A stretch of 64,000 nt of DNA from Strix aluco (taxonomy: Eukaryota; Chordata; Aves; Strigiformes; Strigidae): assembly GCF_031877795.1 (NCBI RefSeq), contig NC_133943.1:12207001-12271000 (forward strand), given 5' to 3'. Below, piece by piece: positions 48,204 through 58,753 of this stretch (within the stretch, counting starts at the first letter, position 1; every line of letters begins with the position of its first letter). The notes beneath the pieces were generated by a model. That model searched no databases. It was given only the letters and a program-made list of their open reading frames with translations, and was not told the origin of the DNA. A program made the translations under genes and the position numbers.

Positions 48204-51200
48204 GGCATCCCCATCCCCCTGTGGAGATGCCGTCTCATAAGCATGCTGCTAGCAAACATGGGCATCAGGGCAGGCTCACTAAGCTGGGTGGGAGCTTCCA
48301 ATTACCTGTTGCTAATGATGCAAACCTCACCTGCAGCAGTTTCTACCTAACTGACCTTCCTGGAGAGCCAGTGGGCTGGGAGAGGGAGATAGATGGGAAA
48401 CCAGCAGGACCTGGTCTGATCCCAGTAAGGGATGGTGGATGTATCCTTATAAATGCCCTTGGGTGTCCTGTTTCTTGCAGCTTGTACTGCTGGAAACTTA
48501 GTACTGGTTTGCTGTTGGTGGGGTATATGGGACTGCCTGGGTAGGAGGTGGGGGGCCTAAGCAGCTGCTGGAACTTGCTTTGTGTCACCCTTTCAGCCCT
48601 GCAGCACCTTGTGGGGCTGTGCCCTGTTACTTGCATTGGTATTGAGCTGCCATCCCTCCAAAGTAGAGAAGGATCACCTCCAATCAATGTCCCTCTTCTG
48701 AAGGGCTTAGAGTGTTTCAGAGGCAGCGTAAAGGGTTCAGCATTCCTCCGACCTGCTGCTCCTTGGTGGAGGGCTGGGATGTTGTGCAGGAAGAGGACAG
48801 GAAGGCAAACAAGGTTGTTGACCCTTCCGAAGTGAAAGGTGGGTGCTCTGGGAACGAAGGAGGGGATTGCCTGGGGATGCACAGCAGGAACCTGCAGATC
48901 GCTCGCTGCAGAATGGCTTGGAGGATCTCTTGGGCAAGGTCCCTCTGCCCTCCTGGGTGACAAAGGTCCTCTGTGAAGCCTTGGGTGTTGTTTGGGGCAC
49001 CTTCTCCTCCCCTATGACAGGTTACAAGCTCCCTTGCCTATGGCTGCTGCTGTCTGTCCCTAAGACTGCACAGGGCACCAATCCCTGACCAGAGGTGCCA
49101 CCTTAATCCGGATCAGTGGGAGATCTGTTGTGTGTCCATGCAGCCCAGTGTGGCAGCTCACTGCCTGGCTGCAGCCACAGCGGCTCCTCAGCCTCTGCAG
49201 ATCAAGCACCAGGCGGGACATGGGGGCAACTCCGCAGGAACCCGGCCCTGGGCAGCCTTTTGCACTGCACTGTGGAGCACAAATGCATTAATTGCTGAAT
49301 GAAGCCATCTTAATTTTCCGCTCTACAAGCAAAAACGGTAGCAAACTGGGGTGAGATTAAGGCATTCCTTGAACAGCTCCCACCCCTTCACCCCGACTGC
49401 TGTATCTTGGCCTGCAAGGCCACTAATGCTACTTACACTATTACTGGATTATTTTGGTGTAATGAGCTTTGCCCTGCTGAGCTGCCCCTCTGCTCAGGGG
49501 TGTTGTGATGTGTAATACTTCCTGCGCAAGGCCACGAGGCGGGCAGCTGCCTGCTCAAAAACAAGCAGAGCCCCAGCAAAACAATGCATTAATGTTCCCA
49601 GAGCAAAATTCCAGCATGGGCCGGAGGTTAATAACAAATCAGGGAGCTTTTGGCTTAGTGCTGAACAATGCTGGCATGCGGGAGGGCGATGGTGCCCTAA
49701 GCCGGGTTCTGACCCATCTCCATGGGTACAAATAGGAGTGACCGTATCGGTTTCATCTCTGCCAGCGGTGTAACGCAGCTATAAGGATCTCTTCCATCCT
49801 GCACTCCTTTTTCTCTGCTTTCCCTCCCATCAGACCTACCAGTGCAGGAGCTTGGTGATGTGTTGCTATGGACACCAAGAAGTTTCCCCGAGAGACCAGA
49901 AGCCCGGAATAAGTGATGCCTGCATTTTCTGACATTGATTATTTTTTTTCTTCCCCTTTTTTTATTATTAATGATTGTTTAAGTGTTGATTAATTCCTAG
50001 CCTTTCTCCCCACCTCCCTCCTGCTTTTCTCTCCAAGCTTTGTGGATTGCAGTGGCTGTGTCCCAGGGCTTGGCTTCTGTTTTGTTCTCGGGGAGGGTGC
50101 GAACATGGGATGCGTGGGAGGAAGTTTCAGTGCTGTAACTCTTGCTCTGCTGGAGACCCCTACAGAAGACATCCCCCATTTATTCCAGCCTCAGGAGATC
50201 CTGTTGGGGTCAGGCCCGGGTCCCCCCAGGCTGCTGCAGAGCTCATGGGCACCTGGTCCTGGACCTCTCTTTCCCAGGGCTTGCACCTCCCTGCAAAATG
50301 TGCCTGCAAAAGCATGGGTGGGGGTACCCTGTTCCCTTCACAGGTGTCCTTCATCGTATCTGGGACCTCAAAGTGATTTAGATCTAGACTAGTTAGTGTC
50401 TCTGCTGGTCTGAGCTCCAGGCCTGACTCCTGTTTTACAGCTATGCTGTTGGTGCTGCAGTCCCCCTTAGTACCTCAGGTACCTCTGTTGGCCTCTGAGA
50501 GCTCTTGGCCTGCAAGAGCACGATCAGGATGATAGTCCCAGCAACTCTTGGAAGTTTACATCAAGGCTGGAGCCTGAGCTTTGCAGAAAGCTGGGGGTAC
50601 TGATAGCAAAGCACCTTGGCTTTCCTTGCAGCCCTTACGTCAGACTTGGTGAGGCAGTTCCGTAGCCCCAGGGGATGGAGCAGTGGTCAGGGAGGGTCAG
50701 CCCGTTTTCCCAGTGATAAGCAGGGCTGCACGTCTGTAGAGCGTGTCTCTGGGTGCTTGGCATGTGGGATGGGATTTTACTGTGAGACAGTCTCAATGTC
50801 ATTTTGACTTTTCTTCCTTTGCCTTTGAAGCCAATAATGGGCTGTTTCTGTTCCCTGTCACATGATCTGCCCCACGGTGAACGAGGAGCTTCTCTGATGA
50901 GTGATCTCCTCTGTCCTGTGCCCCTTCATCCCTGCTCTGGAGGGAGTTCACATACCAGGTTTCAATCAGTTGCTTCTCTTGTTCCTGGGAATGCAGTTCA
51001 GCACTGGGTCAAAAAGTCTCTGGTCCATTGAAATCCTGCCTTTCACTGTTCAAGTTGCCCAAATTGCAACTCGCTCTCTGAAATCTTACAGCAAATAAGT
51101 CCTTCTCTGCTTGGCCCCTGCCTGCAGCAGTTAGCATGGTGCCAGCCAGCCTGGAGCTCCTGTGAGCAGCCCGTGCACCTGTAGGTGGGCCAGGCAAAGC

Positions 51201-52138
51201 AGGAGCTGCTCTTTAAAATGTTTTCTCTGTGTGTTTGGGGATTGTGCTGAGACAGCAGAAAGAACCCCTGCTCCATATGGTTCCTCCCCTGGAGTGTGGG
51301 GTGAGGCTGCAGAGCATCAGCCCTTCACGGTGGTCTGCAGAGCTGCTGGAGGGGGATGAGGAGTGGAGGTGAGTCCCAGGACCCAGCAGGAGAAGGTCGG
51401 CGCTTGCCCTCCCCTCCCCTGCAGCCCTCGGCTCAGCACAGAGCCTGCACACGCTGTGGTGCTGCTCCGGAAGGAGCAGCACGGCTGGGATGATGCTCCT
51501 TGCTGAGGAGGTGAGAGTCCCACCAGGGTCAAACACTCAATTGCTGTGATGTTTGAAAGCTCCTTGAAAAATGACTTCTTCATCCAGTTCCTAACCAAAC
51601 AAGTGGAAGCTCCAAAAAACAACAGTTCCTTCCCACGCTGGTGCCAAATCAGTGTTTGCTGGCATGTTTCTGAGGTCAGCAGCAAGCCGGGACTGCCCAA
51701 GGGCTGAGCGGAGCTGGTGGGTAGCTGGTCCCTGCATTGTCCTTCTGCACATGCTTAGGAGATAGGAGAGCATCTGGGGAGCTCTGCAGGGCTTTGGGAC
51801 GATGGTGCAGGTGACCTGGTTATCTTCGCAGGCGCAGAGAGCAGTGCCTGGGCACTTGTGCTGCACAGCGCTTAGGACTGCAGACCTGTGAGTCAAACAT
51901 GGGTAGTGGCTCTTTTGTGGGGACAGGGAGGTCCCAAATCCAGATAGCAATGTGCACCCACCTCAGAGTCCCTGGGTGCTGGCATGCTCTCAGCTGTCCT
52001 TTGCCCTTAGCGATGGCCTGATGTTCAGCTGCTGTGTCGCAGTTGTCAGAGGGCTCTTCTGCAGCTGCCTATCTGTGTCCTGAATGCTAACAGACCCTTC
52101 CCCTCTCTTGCTTTTCCCTCCCTCCTTTCTGCCAGCAG

Positions 52139-52276
52139 TTCCCTATCAGCAAAACCCCTACACCCCTGGGAGCAGCTCCACCGTCATCCAGTGCTACCGC
52201 TGTGGGGACACCTGCAAGGGCGAGGTGGTGCGTGTCCAGAGCAATCACTTCCACATCCGCTGCTTCACCTGCCAAG
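52139..52276 (+). CDS. ABLIM3: ABLIM3 coding exon 2 (LIM1, first zinc finger)
   Basis: 138 bases, from acceptor TGCCAGCAG to donor GTAGGA, entering and leaving in phase 1. It encodes residues 5-50 plus one base of 51: the lead-in P-Y-Q-Q-N-P-Y and the first half of LIM1. The first zinc's ligands are Cys23, Cys26, His43 and Cys46, spaced C-x2-C-x16-H-x2-C as in LIM domains, and Cys49 starts the second finger. The stretch C-Y-R-C-G-D-T-C-K-G-E-V-V-R-V distinguishes ABLIM3 from ABLIM1 and ABLIM2, which differ here. The acceptor is a tandem CAGCAG; using the upstream AG would replace Ile5 with Thr-Val. It follows the 32 kb intron. Confidence 0.97.
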
Positions 52277-54741
52277 GTAGGACGGTGACGCCCAAAGAGC
52301 TGGTGGCCAGGTTGCCCCACGGCCCTGGGTGCAGTCTGGAAAGGAAGAGGCTGGGGACAGACCTGGCTGTCCCACTGAAATGTGGTCACACGCCCAGGGG
52401 TGGCAGCTTCCCGCAGAGGCGGATGTGGGGAGTTAATGGCACAATGCAGGTGATGCCAGAGCTGGCAGGCTGGGAACAGGGGTGGCTGCGACCTGGGCAC
52501 TGTCACTACCCTCGAGCTGCCTGAATGCCAACAGCCCGCGCTGTGCCGGTCCCAAACATACCCGTGGTCCATCTGTGATCTGGGAGGGCCGCCGTGCCCT
52601 TCAGCCACCTGCCTGCCCCCAAACAGGGGAGGAGGAGGAGGAGGTGTCACCAGCCTGGCTGAGAAGCAGCGAGGCGAGGGAGATGCCCAGAGCGACTCCT
52701 GACAGGGCTGGGGGTGGGTGACGGATCACTGCCACCCATGTGTGGGATTCAACCGAGGTGCCGTGGGATGCCATGTGCTGCAGCTGGGGCTCAGTGGCCC
52801 CCAGGGGCTGGCAGAAATAGAGGAGAGAGGTTGTTTGAATCCTCCCTGAGCACAGGAGGAGAGCTGTGGAGCTGTAAAAGCTAACGGCCCAGAGCTGACA
52901 CTGAAGGGCTCCTTAGCATGTTTATTAAAGCAGCCGCTCCCAGCCAGGCCAGTGGCTGCTTCTATAGGTTGTAAAGCATCCAATTACCAGGGCTTTTTTA
53001 AAGGTCTCTGGTCTTCCAAGCTCCCAGCACTGAGTGCTAAGCAGGACATAAATCCCTGTCCCCTTGGCCATGCTTTGCTGCTCCTCCCCAGGGAAGAGAG
53101 AGTTTGGCTGGAGAGGACTCTTCCCCTGGGCTGTCACCACCCCTACTGCAGCCCTGTCCCCCATGGCAGCGCCAGATCTCTGGGAGGGGGTGTGAGCCCC
53201 AGGTTGCCCTGGAGGCTAACCTACACCGTGCTGAGCCCTCTGCCCCTTCCCAGCTTGGATGATGAGTGGGAGCTGCACATCCAGACAAAGAGCCCAGACA
53301 GCCATCAGCTTCAAAGGGTCTGGGAGCTGGCAGGGAGAGCTTGGCAGTGCTCGCTGCCTGATTTCCAAGTGAAAGGGAATAAATAATGAGAGGAAATCCT
53401 CCTGTCTCACCTTCCCTCACAGCTTTTACCCCCTGTCACCTCTGGTTGGCTGCTGCTGGCTCCCACGCCAGCCCCACTGCTTGTCCCTGACATGTCCCCA
53501 GGAGCCTGGCACGGCTGGTGCAGCCCCTGGGTGTCTGCTATGGGTCCCACAGCAAACAGGGCCCATACCTGCCTTGGTTTTTCTTGCTTCTGCTTCCTAA
53601 TGCTGCCCCAGAGATGGTGACCTGTCCCTCATCACTGACAAGTAAGCACTGGCAGGCTGTTTCGGAGAGCAGTGGATGCTGGCCTGCACCCCCCGGCTGT
53701 GTGTCCACAGCTGCAGGGAGCAGCTTTGCCAGGGGATGCTCTGCAGGAGAGGAGCTGCATCTCTGCCCCTCTGGACCCTGCAGCCAGCAGGTCTTATGCC
53801 CGGGGGAACGTGGCTGCTGTGCAGGCTGGCCCATGGGTACAGGTGAAGTGTGCAAGGACAGGACTGAAGGGTGCTTGGGGGTGAAGGGTAAAGCAGAGAC
53901 CAAGGTGGATCGTGCCAACAGGTGTTCAGTTGCTTTGTAGTTCCCACCTCCACCCCATCACCTTGCGGGACAGGTGATGAGCATCGTGCAATGGCCCAAA
54001 GACCTGGTCCCTGTGCCTCTCCTGAGGTGCCTTCCAGGATCTGATGCTCTCGAGGTCTCTCTGTGGATGGAGAAGACATAGGAGGGAGATGACACTGAGG
54101 GCCAGGGCTTGCCATGTCTCCTTGGATTACTCTGATGGGCTGTGCCCCGCCCATGGTTCCCACAGCAGGGAAGGAAGCAAGGTTGGGCTGGAAAAACAAG
54201 CAGTGAGAGCACCAACCCGTGTGTCCCAGGACCTGTTCCCATCAGGGCACAGCTTCACATCTGGGCTGGGGAGTGGGGATGGCTCATCATGGCGAAGGCC
54301 TCTCCCCAGCTGTCCCTAGGGCATGCCCTGCTCTTTGCCAGTCCTGTTCTCGGCTTCCTGACACCGTGAGAGTGTCAGATGGAGAGGCTGAGTCCCATCC
54401 AGGTGCCGTGGGTCCAGGAGGGGATCCCACGGGCCCTCCCGGGCTGTTGGTGCGTGGTGAGTGAGGGCTGCAGGGGTTCCTGCCCAGCGCTGGGCTTTGC
54501 TCTGGGTGCGGGCAGCCCCGTCCTGCGCCCACCACAGCCCAACACTGACATCTTGTGGTGCTGGGGGAGGCCCCGGCGCCTCTGGTGGGAAGCGAAACCC
54601 TCTGAGATACCTGCAGAAAGTTGGAGCTTCAGGGGTGCTCTGGGACTGCTGCTGGAGAGGCAGCAGAGGTGGGCTCGGAGACCCCGGCCAAGCCCTGGGG
54701 CTGGACCTGCCCCCTTGACGTTGCATGTCCTCCCCCTGCAG
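52277..54741 (+). other. ABLIM3: ABLIM3 intron 2
   Basis: 2.5 kb, starting GTAGGA and ending CTGCAG. GC-rich, no extra exon or named repeat recognised. Confidence 0.9.
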
Positions 54742-54925
54742 TGTGCGGCTGCGACCTGGCCCAGTCGGGCTTCTTCTTTAAGAACCAGGAGTACATCTGC
54801 ACCCACGACTACCAGCAGCTCTACGGGACCCGCTGCGACAGCTGTGGGGACTTCATCACCGGAGAGGTCATCTCTGCCCTGGGGAGGACCTACCACCCCA
54901 AGTGCTTCGTCTGCAGCACCTGCAG
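54742..54925 (+). CDS. ABLIM3: ABLIM3 coding exon 3 (end of LIM1, start of LIM2)
   Basis: 184 bases between acceptor CCCTGCAG and donor GTGAGC, entering in phase 1 and leaving in phase 2. It encodes residues 51-111 plus two bases of 112. It completes LIM1 with Cys52, Cys70 and Asp73 (with Cys49 they bind the second zinc), and the sequence around F-F-F-K-N-Q-E-Y-I-C is typical of ABLIM3. LIM2 then begins: Cys82, Cys85, His102 and Cys105 form its first zinc site, and Cys108 and Cys111 start the second. The tract G-E-V-I-S-A-L-G-R-T-Y-H-P-K-C-F-V-C matches the human protein as I recall it. LIM domains of this family mediate protein-protein contacts; actin binding resides mainly in the C-terminal part, outside the window. 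Confidence 0.97.
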
Positions 54926-55336
54926 GTGAGCTGAAGCCATCACCGAGGGTGCGTGACCCCCTGTAGAAGCCCTGTGCAGCCCATGGCTGTGCACCAGGGA
55001 GAGAGCTGTTCATCAGCCCGGAGCCCCTCATTACCCGCTCAGCACCACAGCAGGCACCTCTTCTGTGTTTTCTTAGTGGAAACCCCTGGGAGGCAATGAA
55101 ATGGCTTCAACCCTTCCCTTTGCAGCCTGGAGACCTGCCTTAATGCCTGCCTCGGTCTTCCTGCCCCAGCACACATGTGCACTCGCTGCCTCTCCTTGTA
55201 GCCCTTGCCTGGAGCCCCTCTGCTCCCCAGCACCACGGGTCCCGCTGGCCCCTGGGGAAGGAGCTCACGGGCAGCCCCAAGCACTGCATGGAAGGGAGGA
55301 AGCAGCTCACACCTCCCCACCTCTCCTTGGCCACAG
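54926..55336 (+). other. ABLIM3: ABLIM3 intron 3
   Basis: 411 bases, starting GTGAGC and ending CCACAG. Nothing else recognised in it. Confidence 0.93.
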
Positions 55337-55449
55337 GAAGCCGTTTCCCATCGGAGACAAGGTCACATTCAGTGGGAAGGACTGTGTCTGCCAAAACTGC
55401 TCGCACTCTCTCATCAGCACCAAACCCATCAAGATCCACGGGCCCAGCC
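55337..55449 (+). CDS. ABLIM3: ABLIM3 coding exon 4 (end of LIM2 and LIM2-LIM3 linker)
   Basis: 113 bases between acceptor GGCCACAG and donor GTAAGT, entering in phase 2 and leaving in phase 1. It encodes residues 112-149 plus one base of 150. It starts with the conserved R-K-P-F-P-I-G-D-K-V-T-F tract and supplies the last zinc ligands of LIM2, Cys130 and Cys133. The linker S-L-I-S-T-K-P-I-K-I-H-G-P-S that follows is more variable between ABLIM proteins. The three-residue R-K-P junction is split by intron 3 as AG|G. No frame disruption. The open frame continues some way into both introns by chance, but the splice signals and homology end here. Confidence 0.97.
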
Positions 55450-57960
55450 GTAAGTTGACTGCTCTTGTGTTATGTGATGGCTGCAAGGAGAGGGACCATG
55501 TGCCCCTTGACAGTGCTCAGGGGGGTGACAGGACGGGCTTTGGGGCCACTGTGCAGCGCTGCATGGAGCCATGGGCGTTCACAGAGGTTTCAGAGGAGGA
55601 ACAGGGCAGTCCCGGGGCCCCACCCAAGATTGCAGGTCACCACTGGTTTGGGAAACTCCCTTGGCCTGTTTGTGACCTGGGCAGATGCCGCCACTCTGGC
55701 AGGTGCTGTCTGGGGCAGCAGGAAGGTTTTGGAGCCAAGTTTGCTCTGAGGCAGTGCCCAGATGTTGCTTTGTGTCTAGCTGCACCAAGGTCTGTGTCCA
55801 GGTGCCAGCCCCAGGGCTGCTTGCCTGGCTTTCCTAATGCTGGCGTTACTCACTGCCTCTACAAGTGCAGAAAGGCTTCTTGCGCTCATCTTCTTGCACT
55901 GATGAACACAAGCTAAAACTCAACAAGAGCAATGGACAGGCTCTTTTGGGTGGATTTGGTCTTGCTTTTGACCCCAGATTGTTCTTTGGGATACCCTCCC
56001 TTCATGCCATGCTTTGTCCCTGCTGTTTTCCTTGCCCCGGGCCACTGTGGAGCATCCCATGGGTGCTGTGCTTGGGGGCTGGTAGAGCATCCCTGCAGCA
56101 TGGAGCTGCTGCACGCAGGGCTCACTTCAGCCTGTGTCTGGAGCAAGGGGGCTTCAGCATTAACATGTGGTCTGTGCCCAGCGTTAACGTGCCTCTCATG
56201 TGCCCCATGTTTGCTGCTGTCAAGGCCCAGGGGAGCTGTCTCAGTGCAGTGCATGGGCAGGTGGCAGGAGGCAGGGAGAGACAGGAGCTGTGCCACACTG
56301 TGGTACCCAAACCCTGCCACATCAGCTGGGTGAGCTGTGGGGGGGGCGGGTGGGGGCCCTTGCTGCTGTGGCTCAGCCACAGTGGAGCATCAGTGCCTGG
56401 AGCAGGGTCCTGCAGCCAGCACTGGACCCAGGACCATGGTGTCACCAGTGGTCCCTGTCACCCCATCACCACAGCGGCTCTGGTGGTGGCTGTTTGTGTT
56501 GAGTTACGAGTTGGTGTTGATGGGTCCTTGGGAGCTTCCCCCAAGCTGCCTCCCCCAGCTCTCACCATGGCCTTGATGGAGTTAGGGGATGTGGCAGAGT
56601 TTGAATAAGCCCCAGCCGGAGGACAGGGCTTCCCCCATCTTCTTCCATTGGCACCCAGAGGCAGGCTGTGGCCAGCCCTCAGCACCCTGCTGTCTCCCGT
56701 AGCAGGGCCAGGGCCGCGGGCAGGGCAAGGGGAAGGGCAGCTGCGCGCTCTGCCTCTCGCCTGCCTTCCTCTCCCTTCCCTGCCAGCGCTCCTCCCTGGC
56801 CTGCAGAGCAGGGTTACCTGAGGGCACCATGCTTTATTCATAGGCAGCTGCAGGCAGCAGCCAGATGTATCCTGCTGCCTGCATGTGGCCCTGGCAGTGC
56901 CACCCAGAAGGGGTGGCAGGGGGGGTGTGCCTGCTGGAGCCTGCGCTGGTGCACTCTGCAGGGAGGACATCCCTAGAAGAAGGATGGTGAGCCTCTCCCT
57001 GCAGCCATGGCCCTGCGAGCAACTCAAAAACCAGCAGGACCTGTGTGAGAGAGGGAATGGATCCTGGCCTAGCCGAGCTGGCCAGCATGCTTTTTGCCAG
57101 GGGTCAAAAATTCTCCCCACTTAGCTTTGTCCAGCAGGCAGGGACTTGGTACAGAGATGGCTGAGTGGAAAAGCCTGCCTGCTCAGGCTGCCTGTGCGGT
57201 GCTGCCGCACCTCCCTGGTGTCACAGCAGGGAGGGGGTTAAGGAGAAACCCCATCCGGGCAAACCTGCTGCCCAGGGAGGGAAAGGACAAGGAGGAGTCA
57301 AGGTCAGGAGTCCGAAGCCCATGTGCTTCCTGCTCCCAGCCTTGATGGGAGCCAGGGGAAGCAGGGAAGGAAGGGAGTCTCGTAAATACTGCAGCGGGCC
57401 GGACACGGCTGCCGGAGAGCACAGCCCTTCCTCTGCTGTGCTCACTGCCGGACACTTCCCACCACCCCTGCCCCGAGGGGAGCCCCAGGGACCTGCCAGG
57501 ACAACATGGCCCCGGCAGCCCACGCACTTGCCCTGGCTCAAGCTCACCACCCCTCACAGAGACCCAGCTCTGTGCTGCAGTGGGTGCTTGGCTGGAGAGG
57601 CTGGGTGCCAGCAGTGCCTCAGAGGTCCCAGCTCCAGCAGGAGGCTTTCCTCCTGGCTCCTTTGCTGGGAAGGAGCGGAGGTGGCATATTCCTGTAAAGA
57701 AATGATTTCCCGTAAAGAAATGGTCCGCAAGAGGCTGCCTCTGGAGTGGTCTCAGGAGCAGGGTGTTTATAACAGCAGCATCCCCTAGAAAAGGGGGTCC
57801 TTTGGGGCAGGGCTTTGCGCTGGGTGTGAGGGGTGTGCCGGGTTAAATGGCCGGAGTGCCTCAGCGTGGGCCAGCAGATGTGGGTGTTCCTGCTGCACTG
57901 CTGAGACCCCACCAGGGAGCTGCGGGGGTCCCACACTCCCTCCCTCTTCTGTGCCCCAAG
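55450..57960 (+). other. ABLIM3: ABLIM3 intron 4
   Basis: 2.5 kb, starting GTAAGT and ending CCCCAAG. GC-rich, with no extra LIM-coding exon or named repeat recognised. Confidence 0.9.
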
Positions 57961-58087
57961 ACTGCGCAGGCTGCAAGGAAGAGATCAAGCAAGGCCAGTC
58001 CCTCCTGGCCCTGGAGAAGCAGTGGCACGTCAGCTGCTTCAAGTGCCAAACGTGCGGGATCATCCTCACCGGCGAGTACATCAGCAA
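57961..58087 (+). CDS. ABLIM3: ABLIM3 coding exon 5 (LIM3)
   Basis: 127 bases after acceptor GCCCCAAG and before donor GTGAGT, entering in phase 1 and leaving in phase 2. It encodes residues 150-191 plus two bases of 192. It carries most of LIM3: Cys151, Cys154, His172 and Cys175 for the first zinc, and Cys178 and Cys181 for the second, with the segment L-L-A-L-E-K-Q-W-H-V-S-C-F-K-C. The human protein has Asp where Glu168 stands here, a conservative change. The acceptor uses AAG rather than the commoner CAG, preceded by a pyrimidine-rich run. Intron 5, which follows, is only 137 bases. Confidence 0.97.
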
Positions 58088-58224
58088 GTGAGTGCCACCG
58101 TCCTGATGGCAGGCTTGGCTGTGCTGGCCGTTGCCGGGCTGTGACCCCAGGGCTAGGGCTTTCGTAAGGGGGTGCCCAGCCTGGCTCACCTGCTGCTCAC
58201 CCCCTTCTCCTCCCTCTCCCAAAG

Positions 58225-58318
58225 GGATGGCATCCCGTACTGTGAGTCCGACTACCATGCCCAGTTCGGCATCAAGTGTGAGACCTGCGACCGGTACATC
58301 AGCGGCAGGGTCCTGGAG
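58225..58318 (+). CDS. ABLIM3: ABLIM3 coding exon 6 (end of LIM3, start of LIM4)
   Basis: 94 bases between acceptor CTCCCAAAG and donor GTGAGT, entering in phase 2 and leaving in phase 0. It encodes residues 192-223. Cys198 and Asp201 close the second zinc site of LIM3 (C-E-S-D), and Cys210 and Cys213 open LIM4 (C-E-T-C-D-R-Y-I). The tract S-D-Y-H-A-Q-F-G-I-K-C-E-T-C is the same as in human ABLIM3 as I recall it, and differs from ABLIM1 and ABLIM2. It is separated from exon 5 by a 137-base intron, so the pair could easily be amplified or misannotated as one exon; the frame shows that the intron must be removed. Confidence 0.97.
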
Positions 58319-58739
58319 GTGAGTCCCAGGGCCACAGCCACCCCATCCCAGTCTGTGATGGGGACTGCCTGTGCCCTGCCCAGAGGTGCATGCCTTGGGG
58401 AGGTGTGGGAGTTCTGTCATCTTGCACCCTTGCCATGCTGCCCTCGGTCTCTCGGGGCTGTGGCTCTTCCTGCGGCGGGTGTGTGGACACAGCCTGACCA
58501 CCTTCTCTGGAGTGTGGAGGGGGAGAAGGAGCACCACCGTGCTGCGGAGGTGGCTGGGGTACTGGAGTTCCAGAAGCAGCCAGAGCACGCAGTGGCCTGG
58601 GTGTGCTGGCACATGTCTGGAGCCCAGGATATGGGGACATTAGCCTTAGCCAGCCGGTACCATGCCCGGCTCTGGAGTGTCCCCACCATGCTCACCCCAG
58701 CCCTCCTTCTGAGCACATCCCTGTGCAGGCAGCCTGCCT

Positions 58740-58753
58740 GTTGCCTTGGAAAC
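58740..58753. promoter_or_regulatory. RFX X-box-like motif (GTTGCCTTGGAAAC)
   Basis: Near-palindromic X-box variant in intron 6, with a left half-site GTTGCC and a right half-site GGAAAC. Confidence 0.3.

Larger units (their letters stand above)
20157..52138 (+). other. ABLIM3: ABLIM3 intron 1 (32 kb)
   Basis: Starts GTAAGTA and ends in a pyrimidine-rich tract and CAGCAG. No CR1 or other named repeat was seen. It is GC-rich with scattered AT-rich islands (25610-25760, 33130-33290, 35181-35385, 42540-42680, 48096-48203, 49260-49330) that are candidate regulatory or conserved blocks. It holds four exact MEF2 matches, one CArG box, several RFX X-box-like motifs, pyrimidine tracts (34197-34290, 44967-45030) and a GT-rich tract (39216-39268). 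A possible alternative first exon is at 28468-28486. The long open frames (for example 46621-47778) overlap in several frames and look like chance. Confidence 0.9.
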
